A DNA stretch of 14,636 bases, taken from Flavobacteriales bacterium UBA1995. Its GTDB lineage: Bacteria; Bacteroidota; Bacteroidia; Flavobacteriales_D; Sanyastnellaceae. Under the pieces are notes generated by a model. It saw only the letters and a program-made list of their open reading frames with translations. It was not told the DNA's origin and ran no database searches. Every line of letters starts with the position of its first letter. Positions within the stretch are counted from its first letter, which is position 1. Shown here piece after piece: positions 1 through 7,251 of the stretch. The DNA is taken from the NCBI GenBank assembly GCA_002336475.1, contig DDCX01000041.1:61712-76347 (forward strand), given 5' to 3'. Both the position numbers and the translations under genes were made by a program.

Positions 1-558
1 TCCACCCTCATGAACATGTTGGGCTGTCTGGATACCCCCACTTCGGGCAAGTACCACCTCGCGGGAGAAGATGTGGGTACCCTTGACGATGATGCTCTGG
101 CCGACATCCGAAACCGCCGGATAGGTTTTGTTTTTCAGACCTTCAACCTCATGCCGCGGTACACCGCACTCGAAAATGTAGCACTCCCAATGGTGTACGC
201 AGGGTTGGGGACTGCCGAGCGCACTGCCCGGGCCCAAGAGGTGCTGCATCAGGTGGGTCTTGGAGACCGCATGGACCACAAGCCCAACGAATTGTCCGGT
301 GGCCAGCGCCAAAGGGTGGCCGTCGCTCGGGCTTTGGTGAACCGTCCCGATTTATTGCTGGCGGACGAGCCCACGGGCAACTTGGACACCAAGACTTCCA
401 TTGAAATCATGGCCCTTTTCGAGGAGATTCATGCTGCCGGAAATACCGTGATCGTCGTGACCCACGAGGAGGACATTGCAGCCCATGCCCACCGCATCGT
501 GCGCCTCCGAGATGGTGTGGTTTCAAACGACGACCAACAACGCGCCGTAAAGGCTTGA
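1..558 (+). CDS. ABC transporter ATP-binding protein, LolD/MacB type (5' end missing)
   Basis: This is the C-terminal part, 185 codons, of an ABC ATPase. The reading frame is open from base 1, and the first residues [11 protein letters not shown] are the end of a Walker A loop (GxSGSGKSTLMN in relatives), so only about 40 N-terminal residues lie outside the window. Visible motifs are the Q-loop FVFQTFNL, the signature [15 protein letters not shown], Walker [13 protein letters not shown] and the H-loop VTHEED. The pattern '[10 protein letters not shown] ... ADEPTGNLD' is typical of the LolD/MacB/YknY group, whose members power lipoprotein release, macrolide or peptide export, or mechanotransmission through FtsX-like permeases. 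The permease partner is not in the window and may lie upstream. The stop is followed by a 73-bp spacer before asnS. The family assignment is firm, but the transported substrate cannot be read from the sequence. Confidence 0.93.
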   Translation, partial: STLMNMLGCLDTPTSGKYHLAGEDVGTLDDDALADIRNRRIGFVFQTFNLMPRYTALENVALPMVYAGLGTAERTARAQEVLHQVGLGDRMDHKPNELSGGQRQRVAVARALVNRPDLLLADEPTGNLDTKTSIEIMALFEEIHAAGNTVIVVTHEEDIAAHAHRIVRLRDGVVSNDDQQRAVKA

Positions 559-581
559 ATCGCCGCATCTTTGCAATGCAG

Positions 582-596
582 CCGGAAGACTTCCGG
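582..596. repeat. 15-bp inverted repeat upstream of asnS
   Basis: The sequence CCGGAAG-A-CTTCCGG is a perfect palindrome with 7-base arms around one central base. It lies in the 73-bp gap between the ABC ATPase stop and the asnS GTG start. It is not followed by a T-run on either strand, so it is a poor intrinsic terminator. A dimeric regulator's operator or a chance palindrome are both possible. Confidence 0.45.
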
Positions 597-631
597 AAAA
601 CAGTGATAGCAGTTCTTCAAAAGACGCCAAA

Positions 632-2062
632 GTGAAGCGCCACACGATTTCTCAATTGCTCGACACCACCCTCGCAGGCGAGGAGGTGACCGTTTGTGGA
701 TGGGTCCGGACTTTCCGGAATGACCAGTTCCTCTCCATCAACGACGGATCCAGTTTGTCCAATCTGCAGCTGGTGGTCGACCGGGACAACACCGATGAGG
801 CCCTGAGAAAGCGCCTCACGACGGGGGCCGCCATTTCGGCCGTAGGCACCTTGATCGAAAGCCAAGGAAAGGGCCAGGCTACGGAAGTAGAGGTCAAAAC
901 GCTGGAGGTCCTCGGCGATGCAGATCCGGAGGTGTACCCCATCCAGATGAAGCGGCACACGATGGAGTTTCTTCGCGAGAAGGCCCATCTGCGTTTCCGC
1001 ACGAGCACCTTCAATGCGGTGTTCCGCTTGCGCCATGGCTTGCAGTTTGCCATTCATGAGTACTTCAATCAGAATGGGTTTAACATGCTGCATACCCCCA
1101 TCGTAACGGGCAGTGATGCAGAGGGAGCAGGGGAGATGTTCCAGGTCACAACCCTGGACCTCAACGATGTGCCCCGAACCGAGGACGGTGCGGTTGACCA
1201 CGGCGCGGATTTCTTTGGAAAAGCCGCCAACCTCACGGTAAGCGGCCAACTCGAAGCTGAGCTCGGTGCGATGGCATTGGGCAAGGTGTACACCTTTGGC
1301 CCCACTTTCCGCGCTGAGAACAGCAACACTTCTCGCCACCTCGCCGAGTTCTGGATGATTGAGCCCGAAGTGGCGTTCAACGACCTCGATGACAACATGG
1401 ACCTCGCGGAGGATTGCCTGCGCTTTGTTCTCACCCGCATGCTCGAGCGTTATCCTGCCGAGCTGGAATTCCTCGCCAAGCGCGAGGCCGATGCGGAAAA
1501 GCAGTTGCCTGCTGACCAGCGCAATGAAATGGGGCTCATCGAGCGGCTGCGTTTTGTAACAGAGAATCCCTTTATCCGCATCACCTACACCGAGGCGATT
1601 GACCTCCTGCGCAGCTCCAAGCCTTATAAAAAGAAGAAGTTCAAGTACCCTGTAGAGTGGGGCGTGGATTTGCAAAGTGAGCACGAGCGCTGGTTGGTCG
1701 AGAAGAAGTTCAAGCAACCGGTGATCTTGACCGACTACCCTGCCGAAATCAAGGCCTTCTACATGCGGGCCAACGACGACGGAAAGACGGTGGCTGCGAT
1801 GGATGTGCTGGTCCCGGGGATTGGAGAGCTCGTGGGCGGAAGCCAGCGTGAGGAGCGTTTGGACCGGTTGCAGCAGAAATGCGCGGAGTTCAACATCCCA
1901 GAAGACCACGTGTGGTGGTATTTGGATACCCGACGTTTTGGCACAGCTCCCCATGCGGGTTTTGGACTCGGCTTCGAGCGGTTGGTGATGTTCGCCACAG
2001 GGATGACCAACATCCGCGACGTGATTCCATTTCCGCGGACCCCCCTCAATGCAGAATTCTGA
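632..2062 (+). CDS. asnS: Asparaginyl-tRNA synthetase
   Basis: This is a 476-residue cytosolic class IIb aminoacyl-tRNA synthetase that charges tRNA-Asn with asparagine using ATP. Residues about 15-105 form the N-terminal OB-fold anticodon-binding domain (start of it: EEVTVCGWVRTFRNDQFLS). The class II catalytic core follows. Motif 2 is around 223-246 (GPTFRAENSNTSRHLAEFW) and motif 3 around 441-471 (GFGLGFERLVMFATGM ... PRTP). The region of about 275-365, rich in Lys and Glu, is an insertion between the motifs that is common in bacterial AsnRS. The start codon is GTG: no in-frame ATG occurs before residue 106, and the protein start MKRHTISQLL fits the family. The ORF ends with the usual PFPRTPLNAEF. 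rpoN begins 34 bp downstream on the same strand, so the two are probably cotranscribed. Confidence 0.97.
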   Translation: MKRHTISQLLDTTLAGEEVTVCGWVRTFRNDQFLSINDGSSLSNLQLVVDRDNTDEALRKRLTTGAAISAVGTLIESQGKGQATEVEVKTLEVLGDADPEVYPIQMKRHTMEFLREKAHLRFRTSTFNAVFRLRHGLQFAIHEYFNQNGFNMLHTPIVTGSDAEGAGEMFQVTTLDLNDVPRTEDGAVDHGADFFGKAANLTVSGQLEAELGAMALGKVYTFGPTFRAENSNTSRHLAEFWMIEPEVAFNDLDDNMDLAEDCLRFVLTRMLERYPAELEFLAKREADAEKQLPADQRNEMGLIERLRFVTENPFIRITYTEAIDLLRSSKPYKKKKFKYPVEWGVDLQSEHERWLVEKKFKQPVILTDYPAEIKAFYMRANDDGKTVAAMDVLVPGIGELVGGSQREERLDRLQQKCAEFNIPEDHVWWYLDTRRFGTAPHAGFGLGFERLVMFATGMTNIRDVIPFPRTPLNAEF

Positions 2063-2096
2063 ATACTGCCGCCTTGGTGGCACGCGTTAATACCTC

Positions 2097-3551
2097 ATGC
2101 TCAAGCAAAGCCTTCAACAAAAGCTCCAACAAAAGCTGAGTCCACAACAGATTCAGTTGATGAAGCTGTTGCAGGTGCCCACCTTGGAGTTAGAAGCGAG
2201 GATCAAAGAAGAGCTGGAGGCCAACCCCGCTTTAGAGGAGGGGCGTGAGGAAGAGCAGCAAGTGGATTCGGCCGATGGGCTAGATGACGACCGCGGAGAA
2301 ACACGCGAAGATTTTGACTTTGACGCCTACCTCGACGACCCTACTCCGGGATACCGGTATGCGGTCAACAACCACGCGGAACACGAGGACCGGGATACGG
2401 CCTTTGGCGCGGGAGAGACTTTTTCGGACCGCCTTGCCGCACAGGTAGGCCTGCAACCGGTGACTGACCGTCAGCGCATGTTGGCCGCTTTCTTGATCGG
2501 CAACCTCGACGAAGCAGGTTACCTCAGGCGCGACCTCTATGCGATTTCTTCTGACCTCGCTTTTGGTCAAGGGGTAGAAGTCGCAGAGGAGGAGTTGGAG
2601 GACATTCTGGCGATCGTACAGCGTTTGGATCCGGCAGGTGTGGGGGCGCGCGACCTGAGGGAATGTCTGGTGCTGCAGCTCGAGCGCAAGTTGGAGTTGG
2701 CCGGCGCTGATGGACGTGAAGGATTGGCATTGGCCAAGCGGATATTGGACGAGCAGTTCGATGCCTTCACCAAAAAGCATTACGACAAGCTGGTGGCCCG
2801 GCTGGATGTTGGGGAAGACGCCCTCCGTTCTGCCATGGCTGAGATCACCCGATTGAACCCCAAACCGGGAAATTCTGGCGCAGACAACGCCCGCCCCATT
2901 CAAGCCGTAGTCCCTGATTTTCATGTTGCTGTAGAAGGGGACGAGCTGCGGCTTCAAATCAATGGGCGCAATGCCCCCGAGCTGAAGGTCTCCAACGAAT
3001 ACCGCGACATGATGCAGGGCTATGCGGCGTCCAAGTCCCCTGACCGCACCCAAAAAGAGGCCATCACATTCGTGAAGCGCAAAGTCGATGCGGCCAAGTG
3101 GTTCATTGATGCCATCAAACAGCGTCAAAACACCTTGCGGGTGACCATGCAGGCCATCCTGCAGTTGCAAGAGGCGTATTTCCTCACAGGCGATGAGACA
3201 CAGCTTCGCCCCATGATCCTCAAAGACATCGCGGAACGCATCAACATGGACATCAGCACCGTGTCACGGGTGGCCAATTCAAAATATGTCCAAACCCCTT
3301 ACGGCACCTTTTTGCTGAAATCGCTGTTCAGCGAATCCCTCACCACCGAGAGCGGGGAGGAGGTGTCTACACGGGAGGTCAAAAAAATCTTGGAAGAAGC
3401 CGTTGATGCAGAAGACAAGCGCAAGCCGCTGAGCGATGAGAAGCTCATGAATGTCCTGCAGGACAAGGGTTACCGCATCGCGCGAAGAACGGTCGCGAAG
3501 TACAGGGAACAGCTGGGCATTCCTGTGGCCCGATTGCGCAAAGAGCTCTGA
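2097..3551 (+). CDS. rpoN: RNA polymerase sigma-54 factor
   Basis: This is a 484-residue sigma-54, the alternative sigma factor that recognises -24/-12 promoters and needs AAA+ enhancer-binding activators to open DNA. Region I is residues 1-50, Gln/Leu-rich with the typical QQKLSPQQIQLMKLLQ and EELEANPALEEG. Region II is a short acidic linker (about 50-105, many Asp/Glu). The core-binding region and HTH follow (MDISTVSRVANSKYVQTPYG at about 383-402). The last 23 residues contain the RpoN box ARRTVAKYREQLGIP that reads the -24 element. Length and architecture are complete. Its stop codon overlaps the ATG of the next gene by one base (TGATG), so translation of the two is probably coupled. No -24/-12 promoter (GG-N10-GC type) was convincingly identified in the window. 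Confidence 0.97.
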   Translation: MLKQSLQQKLQQKLSPQQIQLMKLLQVPTLELEARIKEELEANPALEEGREEEQQVDSADGLDDDRGETREDFDFDAYLDDPTPGYRYAVNNHAEHEDRDTAFGAGETFSDRLAAQVGLQPVTDRQRMLAAFLIGNLDEAGYLRRDLYAISSDLAFGQGVEVAEEELEDILAIVQRLDPAGVGARDLRECLVLQLERKLELAGADGREGLALAKRILDEQFDAFTKKHYDKLVARLDVGEDALRSAMAEITRLNPKPGNSGADNARPIQAVVPDFHVAVEGDELRLQINGRNAPELKVSNEYRDMMQGYAASKSPDRTQKEAITFVKRKVDAAKWFIDAIKQRQNTLRVTMQAILQLQEAYFLTGDETQLRPMILKDIAERINMDISTVSRVANSKYVQTPYGTFLLKSLFSESLTTESGEEVSTREVKKILEEAVDAEDKRKPLSDEKLMNVLQDKGYRIARRTVAKYREQLGIPVARLRKEL

Positions 3552-4165
3552 TGAGGTCCTTGGCATTGGTCGTTTCATACGTGCTGCACCCTTTGTGGGT
3601 GCCCCTTTTTCTGTTCTTGCTGTTGTGGTCGGTGGATCCTTGGTTGAGGCTGCAGCCGGCCATGATGCTATACGTCACCGCCATTTTGGTGATCAATGCT
3701 GTCGCACCGGCCATTTCTATTTATGCCTTGCACCGGCGCGGCGCCTTAAGTGACCTCGAAGCTTCGCAGCGCAGTGAGCGGGCCGTGCCCTTTTTCGTGG
3801 TCATGTTCTACCAGATGCTGGGTTATTATGCCTTGACCCGCCCCGGTGTGTTTCTTCCCTCGGAGGTGCTGGCTTTGGTCTTGGCCATGATGGGGTCCTT
3901 GGCCATCGCCATGGTGCTGACACGCTGGATCAAGGTGAGCATGCACCTTCTGGCTCAAGGGGGTGCACTGGGTGCCCTTTGGTCTTTCAACATGCTGCAC
4001 GACCTCGGCCTGGGAGCAGCATTGCCCATCGGCTTTGCAGTGGCAGGTTTAGTGGGGTGGTCCCGGATGAGGTTGGGGGTGCATACACCCAAAGAACTGG
4101 CCCTGGGCTTTCTTCTGGGGTTTGCCGTGGTCCGGTCTTTTATCGAATGGGGTGGTATCCCTTAA
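3551..4165 (+). CDS. PAP2-like integral membrane protein with degenerate phosphatase motifs
   Basis: This 204-residue protein has about six to seven hydrophobic segments (roughly 5-27, 38-60, 80-96, 103-123, 133-149, 154-171, 184-199), so it sits in the inner membrane. It resembles the PAP2/phosphatidic acid phosphatase superfamily. Residues 171-182, SRMRLGVHTPKE, match the third PAP2 signature SRx5HxxxD, except that the final Asp is Glu182. The first two signatures (KxxxxxxRP and PSGH) are not recognisable; KVSMH (128-132) followed by a Gly-rich stretch occupies the expected region. It may therefore be a divergent lipid phosphatase or a non-catalytic relative. The start ATG overlaps the rpoN stop, and its own stop lies 3 bp from the end of convergent galE. 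Membrane localisation is confident; enzymatic activity is uncertain. Confidence 0.8.
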   Translation: MRSLALVVSYVLHPLWVPLFLFLLLWSVDPWLRLQPAMMLYVTAILVINAVAPAISIYALHRRGALSDLEASQRSERAVPFFVVMFYQMLGYYALTRPGVFLPSEVLALVLAMMGSLAIAMVLTRWIKVSMHLLAQGGALGALWSFNMLHDLGLGAALPIGFAVAGLVGWSRMRLGVHTPKELALGFLLGFAVVRSFIEWGGIP

Positions 4166-4168
4166 GGC

Positions 4169-5197
4169 TCACGGGGCAAGCTTCTCTTGCCAACGCCAGG
4201 CATCGCCCAGGCTTTGTTCCAAAGAACGTTTCGTCTTCCAGCCAAGCAGATTCGCCGCCTTGCTCGCGTCGGCGTAAATGGCTGTAACATCACCGGATCG
4301 GCGCGCTCCAAAACGGTGCGGCACCGGTCTGCCTGTGGCGGCTTCAAACGCCGAAATCACCTCTTTCACGCTGCTTCCAGTGCCCGTGCCAAGGTTAAAA
4401 GCCTCCATGGCACCGTTGTTCTGCTCCAGCCATTGCAGGGCTGCAACATGGGCTTCGGCGAGGTCGCAAACGTGCAAGTAATCTCGGACGCAGGTTCCAT
4501 CCGCCGTGGGGTAGTCCGACCCAAACACGGTCAGTTCAGGCCGCAATCCCGCCACACTTTGGGTCAAGAATGGCACCAGGTTGGCAGGGGTACCTATGGG
4601 CAATTCCCCAATCTCAGCTGAGGGGTGTGCCCCAATGGGGTTGAAGTAGCGCAACAAGGCAATGCCCAGCTGCCCCTCTGCGGCAGCATGGCTGTAGCCA
4701 AGCAAAGTTTCACAGGCCTGTTTGGTGAATCCATAGGGAGAGGCAGCAGGTTGAATGGGGGCGGATTCTCCCACGGGCAAAGCCACCGCTTCTCCGTAAA
4801 CCGTGCATGAGGAACTGAACACCAGATGCTGAACACCCGCCATGCGCAGCATATGGGTCAGTTTAGATGTAGCACCGATGTTGTTTGAGAAGTATTTCTC
4901 GGGAGAGGTGACACTTTCTCCCACAGCCTTGTCCGCTGCAAAGTGGATGGCACCGAGAACCGGCCTGTCAAAGACAACCTTCATGGCCGCTTCGTCTGAA
5001 CAATCCACCGCATGAAATTCCACGCTTTTCCCCAAAATGCGTTCAATCCCTGCGAGCACGTCAGGCCGGCTGTTGCGCAAGTCATCTACGATAACGGGGG
5101 TGTAGCCCGCTTCGGTCAATGCCACAGCGGTGTGTGAGCCGATAAAGCCCGCTCCGCCAGTGACCAAAATGCGCTTTGTGGTGTCGTCTTGAGACAT
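4169..5197 (-). CDS. galE: UDP-glucose 4-epimerase
   Basis: This 342-residue cytosolic short-chain dehydrogenase/reductase interconverts UDP-glucose and UDP-galactose with bound NAD+, supplying galactosyl donors for polysaccharide and lipopolysaccharide synthesis and closing the Leloir pathway. The NAD-binding glycine motif is VTGGAGFIGSH at residues 12-22. The catalytic YxxxK is Tyr155/Lys159 in SPYGFTK, preceded by the active-site serine region FSSSCTVYGE (127-136). YFNPIGAHPSAEIGE (184-198) is diagnostic of GalE. I chose the ATG at 5197, giving MSQDDTTKRILVTGG, because this is the normal distance to the Rossmann motif. The frame stays open farther upstream to 5443, but that extension would run through the divergent Hpt gene and lacks family character. 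The gene is divergent from the Hpt gene (75-bp spacer) and convergent with the PAP2-like gene. Confidence 0.96.
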   Translation of the reverse strand: MSQDDTTKRILVTGGAGFIGSHTAVALTEAGYTPVIVDDLRNSRPDVLAGIERILGKSVEFHAVDCSDEAAMKVVFDRPVLGAIHFAADKAVGESVTSPEKYFSNNIGATSKLTHMLRMAGVQHLVFSSSCTVYGEAVALPVGESAPIQPAASPYGFTKQACETLLGYSHAAAEGQLGIALLRYFNPIGAHPSAEIGELPIGTPANLVPFLTQSVAGLRPELTVFGSDYPTADGTCVRDYLHVCDLAEAHVAALQWLEQNNGAMEAFNLGTGTGSSVKEVISAFEAATGRPVPHRFGARRSGDVTAIYADASKAANLLGWKTKRSLEQSLGDAWRWQEKLAP

Positions 5198-5201
5198 GTT
5201 G

Positions 5202-5209
5202 CAAATATC
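5202..5209 (-). promoter_or_regulatory. Possible -7 box of galE
   Basis: On the minus strand GATATTTG lies four bases before the galE ATG (TTTG-caac-ATG). It matches the Bacteroidota -7 consensus TAnnTTTG at five of the six fixed positions. No good TTG -33 element was found 17-23 bases farther upstream, so this is a weak call. If real, the transcript would start close to the ATG. Confidence 0.3.
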
Positions 5210-5272
5210 GGTAACCCTGCGCGGGTTTGTCCCGTAGTAGTGCTGTCGGATTCCGTTCGGCAAGGTTCTATT

Positions 5273-5704
5273 ATGCACGCGAATCATTACAACCTCGATT
5301 ACCTCAAGCAGGTGTTCCAAGGCAACGATGCCATGGTGCTGCGCATCCTCGATATTTTCGAGGAGGAGGTGCCGAAGTATTTCGCGGAAATGTCCCGGCT
5401 GGCCAGCACCGGTCAATGGGACGGGCTTCATCCGCTGGCGCATAAAGCCAAAAGCAGCATTGGCATGCTGGGCATGCAGGGGCTGTTGAAGGAAATATTG
5501 GTGGTAGAAAACCTGTCCCGGACATCAGGGGATACAGAGGCCTTGAAGTCCGCCTTGTCCAATGCAAAGGTCCTTCTTGAAGCTGCCCTTGGCGCCCTGC
5601 GCGCGGACCGCGCTGGTGGGTTGTTGCACAGCCCTAAGTTGGGCACAGAAGCTGCAACCAAAGCGTCAGTAAATCGCGGTGGCGAGCGCCTTTACCGCGC
5701 TTGA
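5273..5704 (+). CDS. Stand-alone Hpt (histidine phosphotransfer) domain protein
   Basis: This 143-residue protein is a single all-helical Hpt domain. Such proteins carry a phosphoryl group between the receiver domains of multistep phosphorelays in the cytosol. The phosphoacceptor site is LAHKAKSSIGMLGM, with His57 as the likely phosphorylated residue and Lys60 at the conserved +3 position (family pattern HxxKGxxxxxG; here Ser61 replaces the Gly). The first half, YLKQVFQGNDAMVLRILDIF, is the typical first helices. About 35 residues after position 105 look less structured. The start at 5273 (MHANHYNLDY) places the domain right after the initiator; the frame is open upstream to 5189 but would overlap galE. 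No sensor kinase or response regulator is adjacent, so its partners are encoded elsewhere. The DUF4301 gene follows 64 bp downstream on the same strand. Confidence 0.85.
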   Translation: MHANHYNLDYLKQVFQGNDAMVLRILDIFEEEVPKYFAEMSRLASTGQWDGLHPLAHKAKSSIGMLGMQGLLKEILVVENLSRTSGDTEALKSALSNAKVLLEAALGALRADRAGGLLHSPKLGTEAATKASVNRGGERLYRA

Positions 5705-5756
5705 TTGACGGCCGACCGTTTCCTTTTCTTCACGCACGTATTCGGCTTTGGCGAGG

Positions 5757-5764
5757 TATTTTTG
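5757..5764 (+). promoter_or_regulatory. -7 box candidate directly before the DUF4301 gene
   Basis: TATTTTTG is an exact match to the Bacteroidota -7 element TAnnTTTG and ends four bases before the ATG at 5769 (TTTG-cgcc-ATG). No TTG was found at the usual 17-23 base distance upstream; the region there is T/C rich. If active, the mRNA would start at or within a few bases of the start codon. Confidence 0.45.
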
Positions 5765-5768
5765 CGCC

Positions 5769-7190
5769 ATGCCATCTGCATTGACCCGGGAATTTCTTGA
5801 AGCTGCATCTGCACATGGCATTTCAGAAAGCGAGTTGAACCGTCAATGGGCCCGTTTGCAGGGGGGGCCGTCGCATTGCACGCCTCAGTCTCCTTGTCAG
5901 AGGGGCGATGGGATCAAATCTCTTTCGGACAAAACGATGAAGCGGCTGGCCGCCAAGGGCGCTGCACTCGAAGCCGGACAGGCTGTGAGGCTGGTTCCAG
6001 CAAGCGGCGCAGCCAGCAGGATGTTTAAGGCTTTGGCTTCATCAAACGAAGAAGCGCTGAAGCAGCTCGATGCCCAATGGCACAGGTTTCCTTTTCGATC
6101 CGCTGCTGAGGCCACAGGGCTGTGTGATACAACTGCGGACCGTTTGGATGCGGTCATGGTCCGTTTAGGCCTGCCCAACATGCCAAAAGGCGGCCTTCCT
6201 TTTCACACCTATCCATCTGAGACGCGCACGGCTTTTGAGGAGCACATGCACGAATGGAAGGCCACATTGTTGGAGGATCCATCTCCCCACGTTCACTTTA
6301 CCTTACCTGAAGAAGGTCAGGCCATGTGGAAGGAGCGGATTCAACAATGGGCCGCAAAGATTGGTGTGGCGATAAGCACATCCGTGCAGCACCTTTCCAC
6401 CGATACCATGGCGACGGGGACGGATGGAAGGCCTTTTGTTCATGAGGATGGCACACCCATGTTTAGACCCGGCGGGCACGGCGCCTTGTTGCGCAACCTG
6501 AACGATGTGGCCCTAGCCCACCCCGGAGCTTATGTGAGCATCAAAAACATTGACAATGTCCGCCCAACGACGGCCCACGAGGAGGTCTTGCCTTGGCGTA
6601 AAGCCCTGCTGGGATTGACAGCTGAGCTGGATGAAGCCCGGGTGCAAGCGGTCAAGGCGTTGGAAGAGGGAAATACAAGGCCCGCTGAGTTGTGGCTTGG
6701 CAGGGGCATTGCGCACCCATCAGCGCCCCGTCCAGATGGCGTTTCCGCTTTGCGGTCCGCCTTGGATCGCCCGTTGCTGGTGGCGGGAATGGTCCGCAAC
6801 GAAGGTGAACCTGGTGGCGGGCCTTTTTGGTTGCTCGATGACGAGGGAACGCTTCGCGCGCAAATTGTAGAGTCCGCAGAAATGGACTTGGGCAATCCGC
6901 TCATAGGCAATTGCATCGCAGGGGCGACCCATTTTAATCCTGTTGATCTGATTTGTGTGATGCACAATGACCAGGGAGTCCCCTATGATCTGAGCCGTTT
7001 TGTGGATCCCCGAAGGGATTTTTTGGTCTCAAAGTCTCACGCTGGGCGACCACTTATCGGGCTGGAGCACCCTGGCTTATGGAATGGCTCCATGGGCCGC
7101 TGGAACACCCTGTTTGTCGAAGTGCCTTCGCGGACATTTGCCCCAGTCAAGACGGTCTTCGATTTGCTGCGCCCTGCTCACCAGGCTTAA
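5769..7190 (+). CDS. DUF4301 family protein, probable GT-A/UDPGP-like nucleotidyltransferase fold
   Basis: This 473-residue soluble protein belongs to DUF4301, a family I know mainly from Bacteroidota and without an assigned function. Family hallmarks visible: VRLVPASGAASRMFK (73-87), MPKGGLPFHTYP (138-149), RPGGHGALLRNLNDV (233-247), VSIKNIDNV (256-264), RNEGEPGGGPFW (343-354), ATHFNPVDLICV (386-397) and a C-terminal LWNGSMGRWNTLFVEVP. The order G-rich loop with Arg / PKG / GGHG / N-x-DN resembles the UDP-sugar pyrophosphorylase group of sugar nucleotidyltransferases; this functional idea is inference. I prefer the ATG at 5769 over a TTG at 5748, which would overlap the -7 box. Spacing to the Hpt stop is 64 bp. 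It ends just before a strong bidirectional terminator. galE, a UDP-sugar enzyme gene, is nearby but divergent. Confidence 0.85.
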   Translation: MPSALTREFLEAASAHGISESELNRQWARLQGGPSHCTPQSPCQRGDGIKSLSDKTMKRLAAKGAALEAGQAVRLVPASGAASRMFKALASSNEEALKQLDAQWHRFPFRSAAEATGLCDTTADRLDAVMVRLGLPNMPKGGLPFHTYPSETRTAFEEHMHEWKATLLEDPSPHVHFTLPEEGQAMWKERIQQWAAKIGVAISTSVQHLSTDTMATGTDGRPFVHEDGTPMFRPGGHGALLRNLNDVALAHPGAYVSIKNIDNVRPTTAHEEVLPWRKALLGLTAELDEARVQAVKALEEGNTRPAELWLGRGIAHPSAPRPDGVSALRSALDRPLLVAGMVRNEGEPGGGPFWLLDDEGTLRAQIVESAEMDLGNPLIGNCIAGATHFNPVDLICVMHNDQGVPYDLSRFVDPRRDFLVSKSHAGRPLIGLEHPGLWNGSMGRWNTLFVEVPSRTFAPVKTVFDLLRPAHQA

Positions 7191-7194
7191 ATCA

Positions 7195-7228
7195 AAAAAG
7201 GCCGCCTTCGGGTGAAGACGGCCTTTTT
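7195..7228. terminator. Bidirectional intrinsic terminator
   Basis: AAAAAGGCCG-c-CTTC / GAAG-a-CGGCCTTTTT forms a long hairpin (14 paired bases with one C.A mismatch, GGGT loop), with an A-run on the left and a T-run on the right. It can terminate both the DUF4301 transcript (+), whose stop is at 7190, and the T9SS-protein transcript (-), whose stop is at 7252. Confidence 0.9.
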
Positions 7229-7251
7229 AGGGAGGAGTTGTTATTGAGGAA

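Noticed and set aside
617..2083. A 488-codon open frame on the minus strand opposite asnS
   Set aside because: It is the antisense shadow of a well-recognised asnS; its translation shows no family motifs and it overlaps the whole gene.
2280..3170. A 296-codon open frame on the minus strand opposite rpoN
   Set aside because: Antisense shadow of rpoN, an effect of GC-rich codon use, with no recognisable domain.
4175..4191. Hairpin GGCAAG-CTTCT-CTTGCC as terminator for the PAP2-like gene
   Set aside because: Only a 6-bp stem, no T-run, and located inside galE coding sequence.
5198..5443. A longer N-terminus for galE
   Set aside because: It would place about 80 residues before the NAD-binding motif and overlap the divergent Hpt gene.
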